NCBI GenBank assembly: GCA_964419055.1
Contig: CAYQNU010000011.1
Location: 62,001-126,000, forward strand
Reading direction: 5' to 3'
Length of the DNA stretch: 64,000 nucleotides
From: CAYQNU01 sp964419055
GTDB lineage: Bacteria > Bacteroidota > Bacteroidia > Flavobacteriales_D > Parvicellaceae
This document shows, piece by piece, positions 16,619-26,370 of the stretch (positions within the stretch are counted from its first letter, which is position 1; every line of letters begins with the position of its first letter). A program made the translations under genes and the position numbers. The notes beneath the pieces were generated by a model. It was not told where the DNA came from, made no database searches, and was given only the letters and a program-made list of their open reading frames with translations.

Positions 16619-18817
16619 TTAATTACCCATTTCGCTCACAAATTTCAAACGAACCATTCTAATGTCTTCTTCAGAAAAATCTCCTCCAAATTCCTTAAAA
16701 GCGTCTTCTAAACAGTCGGTTTCGGTTTCCATAAAGTAATCATAAATTTCTTCAACAGATTCCTCATCCAATCGGTCATTAATAAAGTAATCAATGTTTA
16801 TTTTAGTACCTGATGAAACAATGCCTTCTATTTCGGTCAATAATTCATTCAAGTCTTTTCCTATTCCTTTTGCAATGATATCTAGAGGAATTTTTTTATC
16901 GATATTCATTATTATATTGACTTTTAAGCCACTTTTATTAACCACCGATTTCACAATTAAATCTTGTGGGCGGTCAATTTCATTTTCTTCAACATATTTA
17001 TTAATGACGTCAATAAAGGGTTGTCCGTATCTTTTGGCTTTTCCTGCTCCAACTCCTGCAATATTTTGCATTTCATCCATTGTAATTGGATATTGAATGG
17101 ACATGTCTTCTAATGAAGGATCTTGGAAAACCACAAATGGAGGTACACCTTTTTCCTTGGCTACCTTTTTTCTCAAATCTTTTAGAATAGCAAAAAGTGT
17201 TTCATCACCAGAATTTGATCCTGGTTTAGTAATCAACGGCAAATCGTCATCTTGATCAGTGTCACTGAAATCATTTTGCTCGATAACCATGTAAGAAGTC
17301 GGATTTTTTATAAATTCTAATCCTTTTTCAGTAATAAACAAGGTACCATAAGATTCAATATCCTTACCAATTAATCCGTCTACAACACCTTGACGCAAGC
17401 ATCCACTCCAATAACTTTCTTCTTTCTCAGAACCTACACCAAAATGAGGTGTAAGATTATGTTTGTATCCTTTGATTTCAGCATTTAATTTTCCTAAAAG
17501 CAAATTGATAAAGTATTTCATCTTGTGACGACCATCAATTTCCTTTACAGCTTTTAATACCTTCACCATATCTTCCTTACCTTCCACACGTTTTTTAGGG
17601 AATCGTGAATTATCGCACATATCAGCACCTTCACCGTTTACAATGTCAAATTCTTCACCAAAATAATGCAAAATAAATTGTCTTCTATTCATGCTGGTTT
17701 CAGCATAAGAAACTACTTCACTCAATAATTGATGACCAATTTCTTGCTCTGCAACTGGTTTCCCTTGTAAAAACTTTTCTAGTTTTTCAATGTCTTTATA
17801 ACTGTAATAAGCTACACAATGACCTTCACCGCCATCCCTTCCAGCTCTTCCTGTTTCTTGGTAATAACTTTCCAATGATTTTGGAATATCATGATGGATC
17901 ACAAAACGAACGTCTGGTTTGTCAATCCCCATTCCAAAAGCAATTGTTGCAACAATAACATCAACATCTTCCATTAAGAACATATCCTGATGTTTGGCTC
18001 TACTGGTAGCATCCAATCCTGCGTGATAGGGAAGAGCTTTTATACCATTTACCGTGAGCAATTGAGCCAATTCCTCCACTTTTTTACGACTTAAACAATA
18101 AATGATTCCTGATTTTCCAGGTCTTTGTTTGATAAATTTTATTATTTCTTTTTGAACATTTTTTTTAGGTCTAACTTCGTAATATAAGTTACTTCTATTA
18201 AATGAATCCTTAAAAAGGTTAGCATCTAACATTCCAAGATTTTTTTGAATATCTACTTGCACTTTTTCGGTAGCTGTAGCGGTCAATGCAATAATTGGAA
18301 CATCATCAATAGCCTCAATCATAGGCTTTAATTTTCTATATTCGGGTCTAAAGTCATGTCCCCATTCAGAAATACAATGTGCTTCATCAATGGCAAAAAA
18401 TGAAATTTTGATACTGTGAAAAAAGTCTATATTTTCTTGTTTAGTTAACGATTCTGGGGCTACATAAAGTAACTTTGTTTTTCCAGCTTTTATATCACTT
18501 TTAACTTGATTAGATTCTGTTTTATTTAATGACGAGTTAAGGAAATGAGCAATGCTGTCATTTTCACTTACTGAACGAATAGCATCTACTTGATTTTTCA
18601 TTAAGGCTATTAAAGGCGAAACAATGATGGCTGTACCGTCTAACATTAAAGCAGGTAATTGGTAACAAAGAGATTTACCTCCGCCTGTTGGCATAATAAC
18701 AAATGTATTTTTGCCATCGAGAACACTTTGAATGATTTTTTCTTGATCTCCTTTAAAAGTTTCAAATCCAAAATAGGTGTGTAAAGCTTCTTTTGGTGTA
18801 ACTAATAGTTCTTGCAT
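16619..18817 (-). CDS. recQ: ATP-dependent DNA helicase RecQ
   Basis: 732 residues. SF2 helicase: Walker A MPTGGGKS at 42-49, DEAH box in FFAIDEAHCISEWGHDFRPEY, motif III LTATAT, motif VI YYQETGRAGRDG. An RQC/winged-helix region and a C-terminal HRDC-type helical domain (MQNIAGVGAGKAKRYGQPFIDVI) follow, plus an acidic tail. The zinc cluster normally present in RQC is degenerate: the first cysteine is replaced (ETSMNRRQFIL) and the usual CxxCDNC reads ADMCDNS, leaving one cysteine, a state I associate with Bacteroidota RecQ proteins. Role: unwinding of recombination intermediates and stalled forks. Monocistronic, with about 200 bases of AT-rich sequence upstream. Confidence 0.95.
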   Translation of the reverse strand: MQELLVTPKEALHTYFGFETFKGDQEKIIQSVLDGKNTFVIMPTGGGKSLCYQLPALMLDGTAIIVSPLIALMKNQVDAIRSVSENDSIAHFLNSSLNKTESNQVKSDIKAGKTKLLYVAPESLTKQENIDFFHSIKISFFAIDEAHCISEWGHDFRPEYRKLKPMIEAIDDVPIIALTATATEKVQVDIQKNLGMLDANLFKDSFNRSNLYYEVRPKKNVQKEIIKFIKQRPGKSGIIYCLSRKKVEELAQLLTVNGIKALPYHAGLDATSRAKHQDMFLMEDVDVIVATIAFGMGIDKPDVRFVIHHDIPKSLESYYQETGRAGRDGGEGHCVAYYSYKDIEKLEKFLQGKPVAEQEIGHQLLSEVVSYAETSMNRRQFILHYFGEEFDIVNGEGADMCDNSRFPKKRVEGKEDMVKVLKAVKEIDGRHKMKYFINLLLGKLNAEIKGYKHNLTPHFGVGSEKEESYWSGCLRQGVVDGLIGKDIESYGTLFITEKGLEFIKNPTSYMVIEQNDFSDTDQDDDLPLITKPGSNSGDETLFAILKDLRKKVAKEKGVPPFVVFQDPSLEDMSIQYPITMDEMQNIAGVGAGKAKRYGQPFIDVINKYVEENEIDRPQDLIVKSVVNKSGLKVNIIMNIDKKIPLDIIAKGIGKDLNELLTEIEGIVSSGTKINIDYFINDRLDEESVEEIYDYFMETETDCLEDAFKEFGGDFSEEDIRMVRLKFVSEMGN

Positions 18818-18964
18818 TATGATAAATTGAAAATTTGAGTTATAAATTTACTATGAATGTTTGATTTATATCAAATTTTAAAATATTTTTTTTACCAACA
18901 ATTGTTAAAATGTTATTAATTCAATAAAATATAAGTTAGTAGTATAATTTTAAAAAATAAAAAA

Positions 18965-18992
18965 AGGGTCGAATTTTGCGAAATTCGACCCT
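18965..18992 (-). terminator. Rho-independent terminator of the AsmA-like gene
   Basis: 12-base perfect stem AGGGTCGAATTT / AAATTCGACCCT with a 4-base loop, preceded on the + strand by a long A-run that becomes the T-run of the minus-strand transcript. Confidence 0.92.
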
Positions 18993-19016
18993 CTGTAAGC
19001 GATTAAAATAGTTGAA

Positions 19017-22000
19017 TTATTGAGCCATTTTATCAACTTTATCATTGGCTGTTTTCAAAATATTGTCAGATTGAGTTTTTCCGGCAACTTCAACTGCCGT
19101 AGCTTTCTCATTTGCTTCATTTCGCACCTTATTAGCCGAATTGTTGGCTGTTGTTTCCACTTTGGTAGCCTCATCATCTGATTTCTTAACTAAATCTTGA
19201 ATTTTCTTATCGGTTTTAATTTTCGCTTCAGCGGCCAACTTTTCAGCAGCTTTTTTCGCAATTGGATTAGTAGCTTGGTCAATCAGAGACTGCGCAGCTT
19301 TGTATTCTTCCTCTTTTATTTTTTCGGCTTGTTTTTTTGATTCAGCTCTAATTTTATCAGCTGCTTTTTTACCCTCATCTTCAATTTTCTTTGCTTGAAT
19401 TTCAGCTTCAGCTCTAATCTTATCGGCTTGTACTTTAGCTTCTGCCAATATCTTATCCGCTTGAGTTTGGGCATCTGCTAATATTTTTTTAGCTTCAGCA
19501 CTCAGTTTATCTTTTATGATTTCCTTTCCTTGATCAACCAAATTAGATGCGGCTTCTTTTCCTTGTCCTTTAAGATCTGTTTTTATTTCGGGTTTTGTAG
19601 AGGTTCCACCAATGTTGATTTTTACCGGAATAACTTCAGGGATGGACACATTTAATCCCGTTTGACTACTTACATTACCTAATAAACCTGAAATAACAGA
19701 AGTTGCATTACTACCAAAAGCTTTTTGTGGAATCATCAAGGTCATTAAATAATCTAATTCTTGTTTGAAACTTGTAGTTCCTGAAATTTTTGCATCTATG
19801 GTCCCCATTTTTAAAGGAGTTTCTTTTAACCATACTTTTCCTTCCTTAAATTCAAAGGACAAGTCTAAATTAGAAAAAGATTGTTCCTTTAAGGCATCTA
19901 TTTTTATTATTTCAGCAATCTTTACAAATGTTGGAACATTTTTAACGGTAACCTTTGCTGTTTTTATGTTTCCTTTACCCGTTAAACTTTCATAAACAGG
20001 TTCGTAATTCGCGTTTATTTGTGCAGTCATAGACAATGCGGTTGAAAACTTACCTTCACAATATTTCGCAATAGGTGCGTATTTTTCGATGGTATTAAAA
20101 TAATTGTAGGAGGTTGGAATGTCTAAGTTCTTTATGTCGTAATCAAAATCAATGTTGGCCAATTCATTGGACAGAGCTTGATAACTTCCATTCATTAAAA
20201 TGCTTCCTTCAAAGACATCCATTCTTAAGTTATTGGCGATTGCTTTTTCATCTTTTATAATTACTGTACCTCCCATATTTCTAAGCTCAAGACTATCATA
20301 TACCACTTTGTTAATGGCAGTATTCATCTTAAAGTTGATGTTTGAAGGGACTTTAAATACTCCCGATGAAGCCGTATTGGTTTCCGAAACTTCAGCAGTT
20401 GGCTCAGTTGAAACTGGTGCAGCTGTTTCAGAGGAAGTTGTTCCTAATAATTGATCAATATTTAAAAATTTTGAATTTAGATTTAATTCACCTTGCAACG
20501 TATCTCCTCTTAAATAATAGGCTAAATAATTGGTAAGATTCCCATTCATGCTGATATCACTTTCTCCGAATTTGGCTTCTAAGAAAGCTAAATTCATGGC
20601 TTGTGGACTGAACTTAAACAACATACTGTCAATAGCCATTGGAAAGCCGAAGGCAGGACTGTTGTATATCATTTTGGCAATTTTTAAATCTCCTTTTGCT
20701 TCAAAATTTTCATATTGTTCTTTTTCAATGGCGCTCATTCTTCCTTTTAAAACAACATCAGAAGTTATGATTCCGCTATATTTCTCACCTTCTGCCATGG
20801 GTATTACCTGATCCAACTGTGATAAGTCTAAATACGATTGAATTCTACTGTCAATAGAAGGATCACTCATTACATCGGCTAATTTCAATGAGATATCCAC
20901 TTTGTTTTTTAGAAATTCAAAATAAAATTGGTCTATGTTTACTTTTAAATTGTCCAAATCAGGCCCTTCGGCTCTATTGGCATTCATTTTTATAGCAATT
21001 TTATCTATTTTGGATGGTAAATCAGGATATTTAAACCACGCATCTTTAACTTCTAAATTAATATCAAATCCAGGCATATTTACGTCATCGTATTTACCTT
21101 TTACCATACCATTTAACACTAAAGTACCATCAGTTTGGATATTATCAAAATCAGAAGTGTACACTCCCGGTACAATGCTCAATAAAGATTGGAAGCTTTG
21201 TTCAACTGAACTGAATTTAATATCCATATCCATTAATTCATCTGTCATCAATAACCACCCATCAAAATGTAACCCTAATTTATTGAAAGCAGCATTGTTT
21301 TCTTTAAAAGTAAACTTCATTTCGTTTTCGGGCATAGCAATTTCAATATCACATGCAATGTCAGATACAGAATTACTTAAATAATTTATTCCATCGTAAC
21401 CAAAAGTTAAATTTTCAATAGCAGAAGTTGTGCTCAAATTGTATATTATGTCATCAATAGAAAGATTTCCTTTATGGTTAATTTTATTAATATTAATGTA
21501 GGTTAAATAATATTGATCATCATAAGTAATATCACCATCTATAATTTCATATTCTTTAACAGAGAACTGAAATGGGGAAGAAGGTTCTTCTTCTTTTTCA
21601 ACAACAGAGGTTGTATCAGCTATTGCAATGTCATAATTAGCTTTACCATCTGGTAAAACTTTAACATTAATAATAGGTTTGGTAAGTGTGAACGATTCTA
21701 TTTGGTAGGTACCTCCAAAAACCTTCCAAAAATCCAACGTGACACTTGTTTGTCCGATTTGAGCTAAAGGGACACCCTCAAAGTCGTCTTTACCTATTAC
21801 GGATACATCATCAATGGTAAGTGTAAGGTTTGGGAATGTGCTTAAGAATGTTAAGTCAAATTCACCGAAATCTACAGTGGCGTTAAGGTTGGCATTTGCC
21901 TCATCTTTTACCATTTGTATAATACGATCTTTAAAAAGTATTGGAATAAGTAAAGCTACTATAAGAAGAAAAATGAATGTAAATCCTGACCACTTCAATA

Positions 22001-22058
22001 TTCGCTTCCACAATGCTTTTTTTACTTTTACTTTTTTAGGTACTGTAGTTTCTTCCAT
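19017..22058 (-). CDS. Large AsmA-family envelope protein with coiled-coil tail
   Basis: 1013 residues. One N-terminal transmembrane helix (residues ~19-45, FTFIFLLIVALLIPILF) after a basic start; then an AsmA N-terminal segment (FDLTFLSTFPNLTLTIDDVSVIG) and a long repeating beta-groove body with an AsmA_2-type C-terminal part (NLDLSFEFKEGKVWLKETPLKMGTIDAKISGTTSF). AsmA-like proteins are thought to bridge membranes and handle phospholipids. From about residue 830 the protein changes to a ~180-residue Ala/Lys/Glu-rich coiled coil with AEAKVQADKIRAEA-type heptads, which is unusual for the family and should project into the periplasm. Own promoter box at 22077-22084; strong terminator after the stop. 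Confidence 0.88.
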   Translation of the reverse strand: MEETTVPKKVKVKKALWKRILKWSGFTFIFLLIVALLIPILFKDRIIQMVKDEANANLNATVDFGEFDLTFLSTFPNLTLTIDDVSVIGKDDFEGVPLAQIGQTSVTLDFWKVFGGTYQIESFTLTKPIINVKVLPDGKANYDIAIADTTSVVEKEEEPSSPFQFSVKEYEIIDGDITYDDQYYLTYININKINHKGNLSIDDIIYNLSTTSAIENLTFGYDGINYLSNSVSDIACDIEIAMPENEMKFTFKENNAAFNKLGLHFDGWLLMTDELMDMDIKFSSVEQSFQSLLSIVPGVYTSDFDNIQTDGTLVLNGMVKGKYDDVNMPGFDINLEVKDAWFKYPDLPSKIDKIAIKMNANRAEGPDLDNLKVNIDQFYFEFLKNKVDISLKLADVMSDPSIDSRIQSYLDLSQLDQVIPMAEGEKYSGIITSDVVLKGRMSAIEKEQYENFEAKGDLKIAKMIYNSPAFGFPMAIDSMLFKFSPQAMNLAFLEAKFGESDISMNGNLTNYLAYYLRGDTLQGELNLNSKFLNIDQLLGTTSSETAAPVSTEPTAEVSETNTASSGVFKVPSNINFKMNTAINKVVYDSLELRNMGGTVIIKDEKAIANNLRMDVFEGSILMNGSYQALSNELANIDFDYDIKNLDIPTSYNYFNTIEKYAPIAKYCEGKFSTALSMTAQINANYEPVYESLTGKGNIKTAKVTVKNVPTFVKIAEIIKIDALKEQSFSNLDLSFEFKEGKVWLKETPLKMGTIDAKISGTTSFKQELDYLMTLMIPQKAFGSNATSVISGLLGNVSSQTGLNVSIPEVIPVKINIGGTSTKPEIKTDLKGQGKEAASNLVDQGKEIIKDKLSAEAKKILADAQTQADKILAEAKVQADKIRAEAEIQAKKIEDEGKKAADKIRAESKKQAEKIKEEEYKAAQSLIDQATNPIAKKAAEKLAAEAKIKTDKKIQDLVKKSDDEATKVETTANNSANKVRNEANEKATAVEVAGKTQSDNILKTANDKVDKMAQ

Positions 22059-22076
22059 GCTAATTTTAATTTAGCA

Positions 22077-22084
22077 CAAAATTA
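22077..22084 (-). promoter_or_regulatory. -7 box (TAATTTTG) for the AsmA-like gene
   Basis: Exact TAnnTTTG match on the minus strand, 18 bases before the ATG, predicting a leader of roughly 12-15 bases. Confidence 0.55.
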
Positions 22085-22136
22085 GTTTGATTTTAGTATC
22101 TTTTTATAAAAGAAATTAACAATAAATGTTAAAGTA

Positions 22137-24695
22137 TTATCGAACCAAGGTCACATGACCCGTAAAGCTTTTCTTTTCACTTGAATTGTAAACTCTGGTA
22201 TTAATTTTCCAAGTGTAAACCCCAAGTTCAACAGGTGTGTTTAAGTGCGTACCATCCCATTGTATGTCAGGTGATTCCGATTTAAAAATTACTTCACCCC
22301 AACGATTGAAAATCAACATTTCAAAATTATTTGGGTCATAGTAATTAATGGTTGGGAAAAACGTTTCATTTTTATCATCTCCATTAGGGGAGAATGCGTT
22401 AGGCACAAAGATAAAAAACACATCATCAATAATTACGGTTTGACAAATGGTGTCAGCGCATAAATTTTGATTCAACGCAATCATACATACATCGTAATTA
22501 CCTGGTTCATCTTCAGGGAATTCATAGATAATTGGACTTCCATTTTGAATAATTTCAACGCCATCAATGGTTGTAGACCATACACTTGTTGTTGCATTCA
22601 AAGAAGTCGACTCGAATGTAATAGCTGGGTTTAAGATTGATGCAGGTTGTGGACCAAATGTGAAATTAGCAACCACAGGTTCTGGATTAGCAATGGTAAT
22701 GGTTTGTTGAGTATTACATCCATTGGCATCAGAAGCAGTAATCACATAAGTACCTGAACAAGTATCAGTAAAAATAGGAGAGGACTGTGCAGCACCTAAT
22801 CCAATGGTGTATTCGGTGGCATTATTGGCCTGAATATCTATTATAGCATCACAATAATTAAAACAAGTTGGATCGGTGAACACAATATTATTAATGACAA
22901 CAGCAGGAGGTTCGGTAATGGCTAAATTACTTAATATAACGGCACAACCATTAGCATCTGTGATATTTACTGAGTAATTATTTTGACACAATGGTGCTGC
23001 TAAAGCTGAATTTGGTAGACCATTACTCCAGTTGTAAATGTATGGTAAGGTTCCACCTGTTGCTGTTACTTGGATTGCACCCGAACAAGGAGCATTAGCA
23101 ATATTACACAAACTATTGGTAACCACTGCATTTGCTATGAATTCTGTTGGTTCAGTTAATGTTATTTGTGCCGTTTTTTGACAACCATTTGCGTCTTGAA
23201 CAACTATATCATACAAATCAGCTGCTAAGTTAATGAAGTTTGGTGAGGCTTGAAAAGTAGTGCCCCCGTTTATGCTATATTGATACGGTGCTGTTCCGTT
23301 GGTTACTGTTAAACTAATAGTTCCTGAATTATTTTGAAAACAAGATAAATTAGTGGAGTTGGTGGTTAAAGTTAAATCAGATGGTTGAACAACGGTTGTG
23401 GCAGAAGTTAAAGTACACAGCGGGTCAACAACTTGAACGGTATACGTGCCAGCACAAGCAGCGTTATAAGTATCTGTCGTTGCACCTGGAATAGCAACAC
23501 CACCAGTAAACCATTGAAATGTATTGGCACCTGTGCTTCCGGTTACGTTTACAGACACTGTACCATTACAAGCTCCAAAACAAGATGGAGAAGTATTACT
23601 AGTTGTTAATACCATTGTACAACAAGGAGGACCTCCGTTTATTGTTGATGTAAATGTGTCTTCACAACCATTGGCGTCAACAACTGTAACGGTATAGTTT
23701 CCTGGAGCTAAATTTTGGAAAACTCCTGTGGCATTCGTAGCACTTGCTGCACCAGATAGCGTGAATGTTAAAGGAGCTACAGCACTAGCCGCATTTGAAA
23801 TGATGATACCATCGGCATCTCCTTGACAAGTTTCTGAGATAAAGTTGGCCGTTAAGTTGATAGGTGCAAAAACTTCCACAATCAAATTGAGTATTTGGGT
23901 TTGAGCGTTAGCAAAAACCACTGTAACAGGATAAGTGGTAGTAACAGTAGGATTCATAGTTGCTTGATCACCTGCAGCATTAGTACCAATAAAACCTGGA
24001 ACGGAAGTATCCCAAAGATAGGCCACACCACCTGAGGCAGTGAGGGTGGCTGTTTCACCTAAGCAAATTTGCGCATCTGAACCTGAACCACAGGTAACTT
24101 GAGCAGTTCCAAAGAAATTCAATGGAACGTTCGTTACTGCTGAAGAGTAATTTGAAAAACAAATAATGTATTGTTCGCCTGCAGTTACATTTATACCATA
24201 TTCAAAATCAAATTGTGACGCTCCAGCAGGTAAATTTCCTGGATTAGCCATTCCTGTAAAACCGCCACAAGCTCCATTCCAATTACATGCTACTGGAGGT
24301 AATGTGTTTCCTGATATACCAGCACAAGTATTGGCATCATATGGCCACATTGCCCAATCATAACATGATCCAAATCCCGAACCTGATGAACCTCCCATAC
24401 TAAATTCTAATGTTCCATTACTAGTAACATTAATTAATAACCAAGTTGGATTTAATTCGCCAGCTAGCAAACAACCAGAGTTTCCCGGAGCAGCATTTGG
24501 ATTGGTAGATGGATTAGAAATGTTGCTTCCTGCAGGAATATCATTTATATTATTCCCAGGAATTGTTGGATCTATCTGAAAAGAAGGATTGGTACAAGCA
24601 TCAATTGTATTTGAACAATCTCCGTATTGAGCGAAATAAGGTGAAGTTAATAATGCGCTAAGCATCACCATTAGTGGGGTAAGAATCTTTTTCAT
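22137..24695 (-). CDS. SprB-repeat surface adhesin with T9SS type B sorting domain
   Basis: 852 residues from MKKILTPLM (ATG at 24693-24695, overlapping the upstream stop as TAATG). Signal peptide, then an N-terminal domain with SGSGFGSCYDWAMWPYD and EQYIICFSNYSS, a binding-module type frequent in gliding-motility-associated proteins. The middle carries several SprB repeats, each starting with a cysteine-rich motif such as SCFGACNGTVSVNVTG, SCFQNNSGTISLTVTNGTAPYQYS or PCSGAIQVTATGGTLPYIYNWSNG and ending in YTVTVVDANGC-like strands. A PKD-like domain precedes the C-terminal type B sorting domain (FVPNAFSPNGDDKNETFF, FNRWGEVIFKS, WDGTHL, GVYTWKI). SprB-type adhesins are moved by the gliding machinery. 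Last gene of a three-gene unit. Confidence 0.9.
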   Translation of the reverse strand: MKKILTPLMVMLSALLTSPYFAQYGDCSNTIDACTNPSFQIDPTIPGNNINDIPAGSNISNPSTNPNAAPGNSGCLLAGELNPTWLLINVTSNGTLEFSMGGSSGSGFGSCYDWAMWPYDANTCAGISGNTLPPVACNWNGACGGFTGMANPGNLPAGASQFDFEYGINVTAGEQYIICFSNYSSAVTNVPLNFFGTAQVTCGSGSDAQICLGETATLTASGGVAYLWDTSVPGFIGTNAAGDQATMNPTVTTTYPVTVVFANAQTQILNLIVEVFAPINLTANFISETCQGDADGIIISNAASAVAPLTFTLSGAASATNATGVFQNLAPGNYTVTVVDANGCEDTFTSTINGGPPCCTMVLTTSNTSPSCFGACNGTVSVNVTGSTGANTFQWFTGGVAIPGATTDTYNAACAGTYTVQVVDPLCTLTSATTVVQPSDLTLTTNSTNLSCFQNNSGTISLTVTNGTAPYQYSINGGTTFQASPNFINLAADLYDIVVQDANGCQKTAQITLTEPTEFIANAVVTNSLCNIANAPCSGAIQVTATGGTLPYIYNWSNGLPNSALAAPLCQNNYSVNITDANGCAVILSNLAITEPPAVVINNIVFTDPTCFNYCDAIIDIQANNATEYTIGLGAAQSSPIFTDTCSGTYVITASDANGCNTQQTITIANPEPVVANFTFGPQPASILNPAITFESTSLNATTSVWSTTIDGVEIIQNGSPIIYEFPEDEPGNYDVCMIALNQNLCADTICQTVIIDDVFFIFVPNAFSPNGDDKNETFFPTINYYDPNNFEMLIFNRWGEVIFKSESPDIQWDGTHLNTPVELGVYTWKINTRVYNSSEKKSFTGHVTLVR

Positions 24696-25033
24696 TATTC
24701 GCAATCTTGTGTTAAATGAATAATTTTGTCAACACCATGGATACCGGTTCTGTAACATTTATAAGTCATTCCAAATTGAAGCATCCACAAATCAATCTTT
24801 TCTTTAGTTATACCATAGGAATCATCATAAATGATTAAATATTTTTTACTGGCATTATCCGATCGGGACATAGTAACACCAGGTTGAAGGCGCACGAAAG
24901 CGTCAATTTCTTTTGCTTTTTCCCAAGTTTCTAAATTTGTAAAAACAAATTGAACAAATTTAGTTTGTGATGTTTGCGCCATAGTGGCAACTAAGGAAAA
25001 AATGAACAGGGTAGATAAAGCTATTTTTCTCAT
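24695..25033 (-). CDS. Small secreted protein, possibly ferredoxin-like fold
   Basis: 112 residues with a signal peptide ending near ATMAQ. The mature ~92 residues show alternating strand and helix segments (TKFVQFVFTNLETWEKAKEI, VTMSRSDNASKKYLIIYDD, ITKEKIDLWMLQFGMTYKCYRTG) compatible with a small alpha/beta ferredoxin-like (HMA-like) fold, but without the CxxC metal motif. Not recognised. It lies between a beta-barrel gene (11-base gap) and the SprB-type adhesin (1-base overlap), so it may assist presentation of that adhesin; this is only inferred from position. Confidence 0.55.
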   Translation of the reverse strand: MRKIALSTLFIFSLVATMAQTSQTKFVQFVFTNLETWEKAKEIDAFVRLQPGVTMSRSDNASKKYLIIYDDSYGITKEKIDLWMLQFGMTYKCYRTGIHGVDKIIHLTQDCE

Positions 25034-25044
25034 TTTCAGTATAT

Positions 25045-25704
25045 TTATATTTTAACACATACTCCAAGTGCGGCATGCATACCTTTGGTTTTAAGTGTAT
25101 AATTAATGTTAGTTAAATCTTGATTGGAACCATTAATTACGTATTCGGTCAGTTCATAATTGCGACCTGCATAATCTAGATTAAACCATAAACCAACGTA
25201 TTTTGTGAAATACCAGTTTAACCCTAATCCCAAACGATACGTGTTACCTTTGTAGGCGTAATCAGCAATAAGTGGAGGATTGGTATAGTTTTGCTTTAAG
25301 TTTGTTAATCCAAATGACAAACCAGAATACGTGTTGAATTTATCTTTATTTATAAAATAAAAACGCGTATCTAAATAGAATTCGCCAACTTTGTTTGATT
25401 TGTATTTATTGTCTCCATCAGGATCTTTAGGGTCTTCAAGATAACTGCCTTTTCTAAAACCTAAACCTGCACTAAACCATTTTGTAATGCCGTAATGAAG
25501 ATTCATTTGAGCTAATTGAGTAGCTGCACCTGAACTATCCGTGTCAATTAATGTTCCATTTAATCTATTTTCACTTACAGCTAAATGAGCAGCAATATCA
25601 AAACCCGCACTCAAACTGAAATTCCCTTTGTCATTCGATTGTGAAAGTGTTAGATTACTCCATATTATGGCGAAAAATAATATAGAATATAGGGATAACT
25701 TCAT
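25045..25704 (-). CDS. Outer-membrane beta-barrel protein
   Basis: 219 residues, Sec signal, then alternating amphipathic strands typical of an 8- to 10-stranded barrel (FSLSAGFDIAAHLAV, QMNLHYGITKWFSAGLGFRKG, FYLDTRFYF, TYSGLSFGLTNL, YRLGLGLNWYFTKYVGLWFNLDYAG) and a final strand ending in ALGVCVKI. Resembles generic OmpW/OmpA-type small barrels; it is too short for the PorP/SprF barrels that usually anchor SprB-type adhesins. First gene of the unit leading to the small secreted protein and the SprB-type adhesin. Confidence 0.7.
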   Translation of the reverse strand: MKLSLYSILFFAIIWSNLTLSQSNDKGNFSLSAGFDIAAHLAVSENRLNGTLIDTDSSGAATQLAQMNLHYGITKWFSAGLGFRKGSYLEDPKDPDGDNKYKSNKVGEFYLDTRFYFINKDKFNTYSGLSFGLTNLKQNYTNPPLIADYAYKGNTYRLGLGLNWYFTKYVGLWFNLDYAGRNYELTEYVINGSNQDLTNINYTLKTKGMHAALGVCVKI

Positions 25705-25784
25705 GGTAAATTTAATATTATAGATGTATTAACATTTGGTAAGACGTAATGAATAAAATAGGGTTGTTCTTAAAAGGAAAATTT

Positions 25785-26270
25785 TTATCCTAAAACGGAG
25801 GTGCTGAACGACAAAGGTAATAAATCTTCTACTTGTTTAAATTTCAAAATACTTTCATTTTCACCCTGAATTAGGATTCCTATCGGTTGTTTTTGAATCC
25901 GTTCATACTCACTCATTACCTGTCGGCAAGCTCCACAAGGAGAAATAACCGTGGTTAATTCCCCTTTTCCAGATTTGGCCATAACAGCCATTTTAATCAC
26001 CACTGCATCAGGTTTTTGAGCTTTACAATAATAAAGCGCTACACGCTCTGCACACAAAGCACTGGGATAAGCAATATTTTCTTGATTATTTCCGGTAATA
26101 ATTTCTCCTGAATCCAATAGCAATGCTGCACCTACATAAAATTGTGAATATACAGCATAAGCATTTTTTAATGCTTCTTTTGCTTTGTGAACTAATAATT
26201 GATCCATTTCTTCTAATTCAAGAATTGAATTATAATGCTGATAATTAATATTAATGCTTTTTACTTCCAT
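25785..26270 (-). CDS. cdd: Cytidine deaminase
   Basis: 161 residues, the length of homotetrameric zinc cytidine deaminases. The active site is intact: PSALCAERVALYY supplies the first zinc cysteine and the catalytic glutamate, and SPCGACRQVMSEY supplies the other two cysteines. The substrate segment QFYVGAALLLDSGEIITGNNQENIAYP is also typical. It deaminates cytidine and deoxycytidine in pyrimidine salvage. Transcribed divergently from the VTC gene; its -7 box is at 26293-26300. Confidence 0.95.
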   Translation of the reverse strand: MEVKSININYQHYNSILELEEMDQLLVHKAKEALKNAYAVYSQFYVGAALLLDSGEIITGNNQENIAYPSALCAERVALYYCKAQKPDAVVIKMAVMAKSGKGELTTVISPCGACRQVMSEYERIQKQPIGILIQGENESILKFKQVEDLLPLSFSTSVLG

Positions 26271-26292
26271 TTTTTTGAAATGCTAACAGCGT

Positions 26293-26300
26293 CAAAGTTA
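26293..26300 (-). promoter_or_regulatory. -7 box (TAACTTTG) of cdd
   Basis: Exact TAnnTTTG match on the minus strand 22 bases before the cdd ATG, in the 100-base divergent region shared with the VTC gene. Confidence 0.55.
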
Positions 26301-26343
26301 ATAAAAGAATTATCAAATTGTTATCATATCGCTTATATTATCT

Positions 26344-26351
26344 TAATTTTG
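26344..26351 (+). promoter_or_regulatory. -7 box (TAATTTTG) of the VTC-DUF4956 operon
   Basis: Exact match 19 bases before the TTG proposed as start of the VTC gene. Confidence 0.5.
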
Positions 26352-26370
26352 GACATTCAAATTTTGGACC

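Noticed and set aside
20935..21384. Long antisense ORF within the AsmA-like gene (and similar ORFs inside dnaB, the OLD gene and the SprB-type gene)
   Set aside because: These lie opposite genes with strong family motifs and have no domain, signal peptide logic or promoter of their own.
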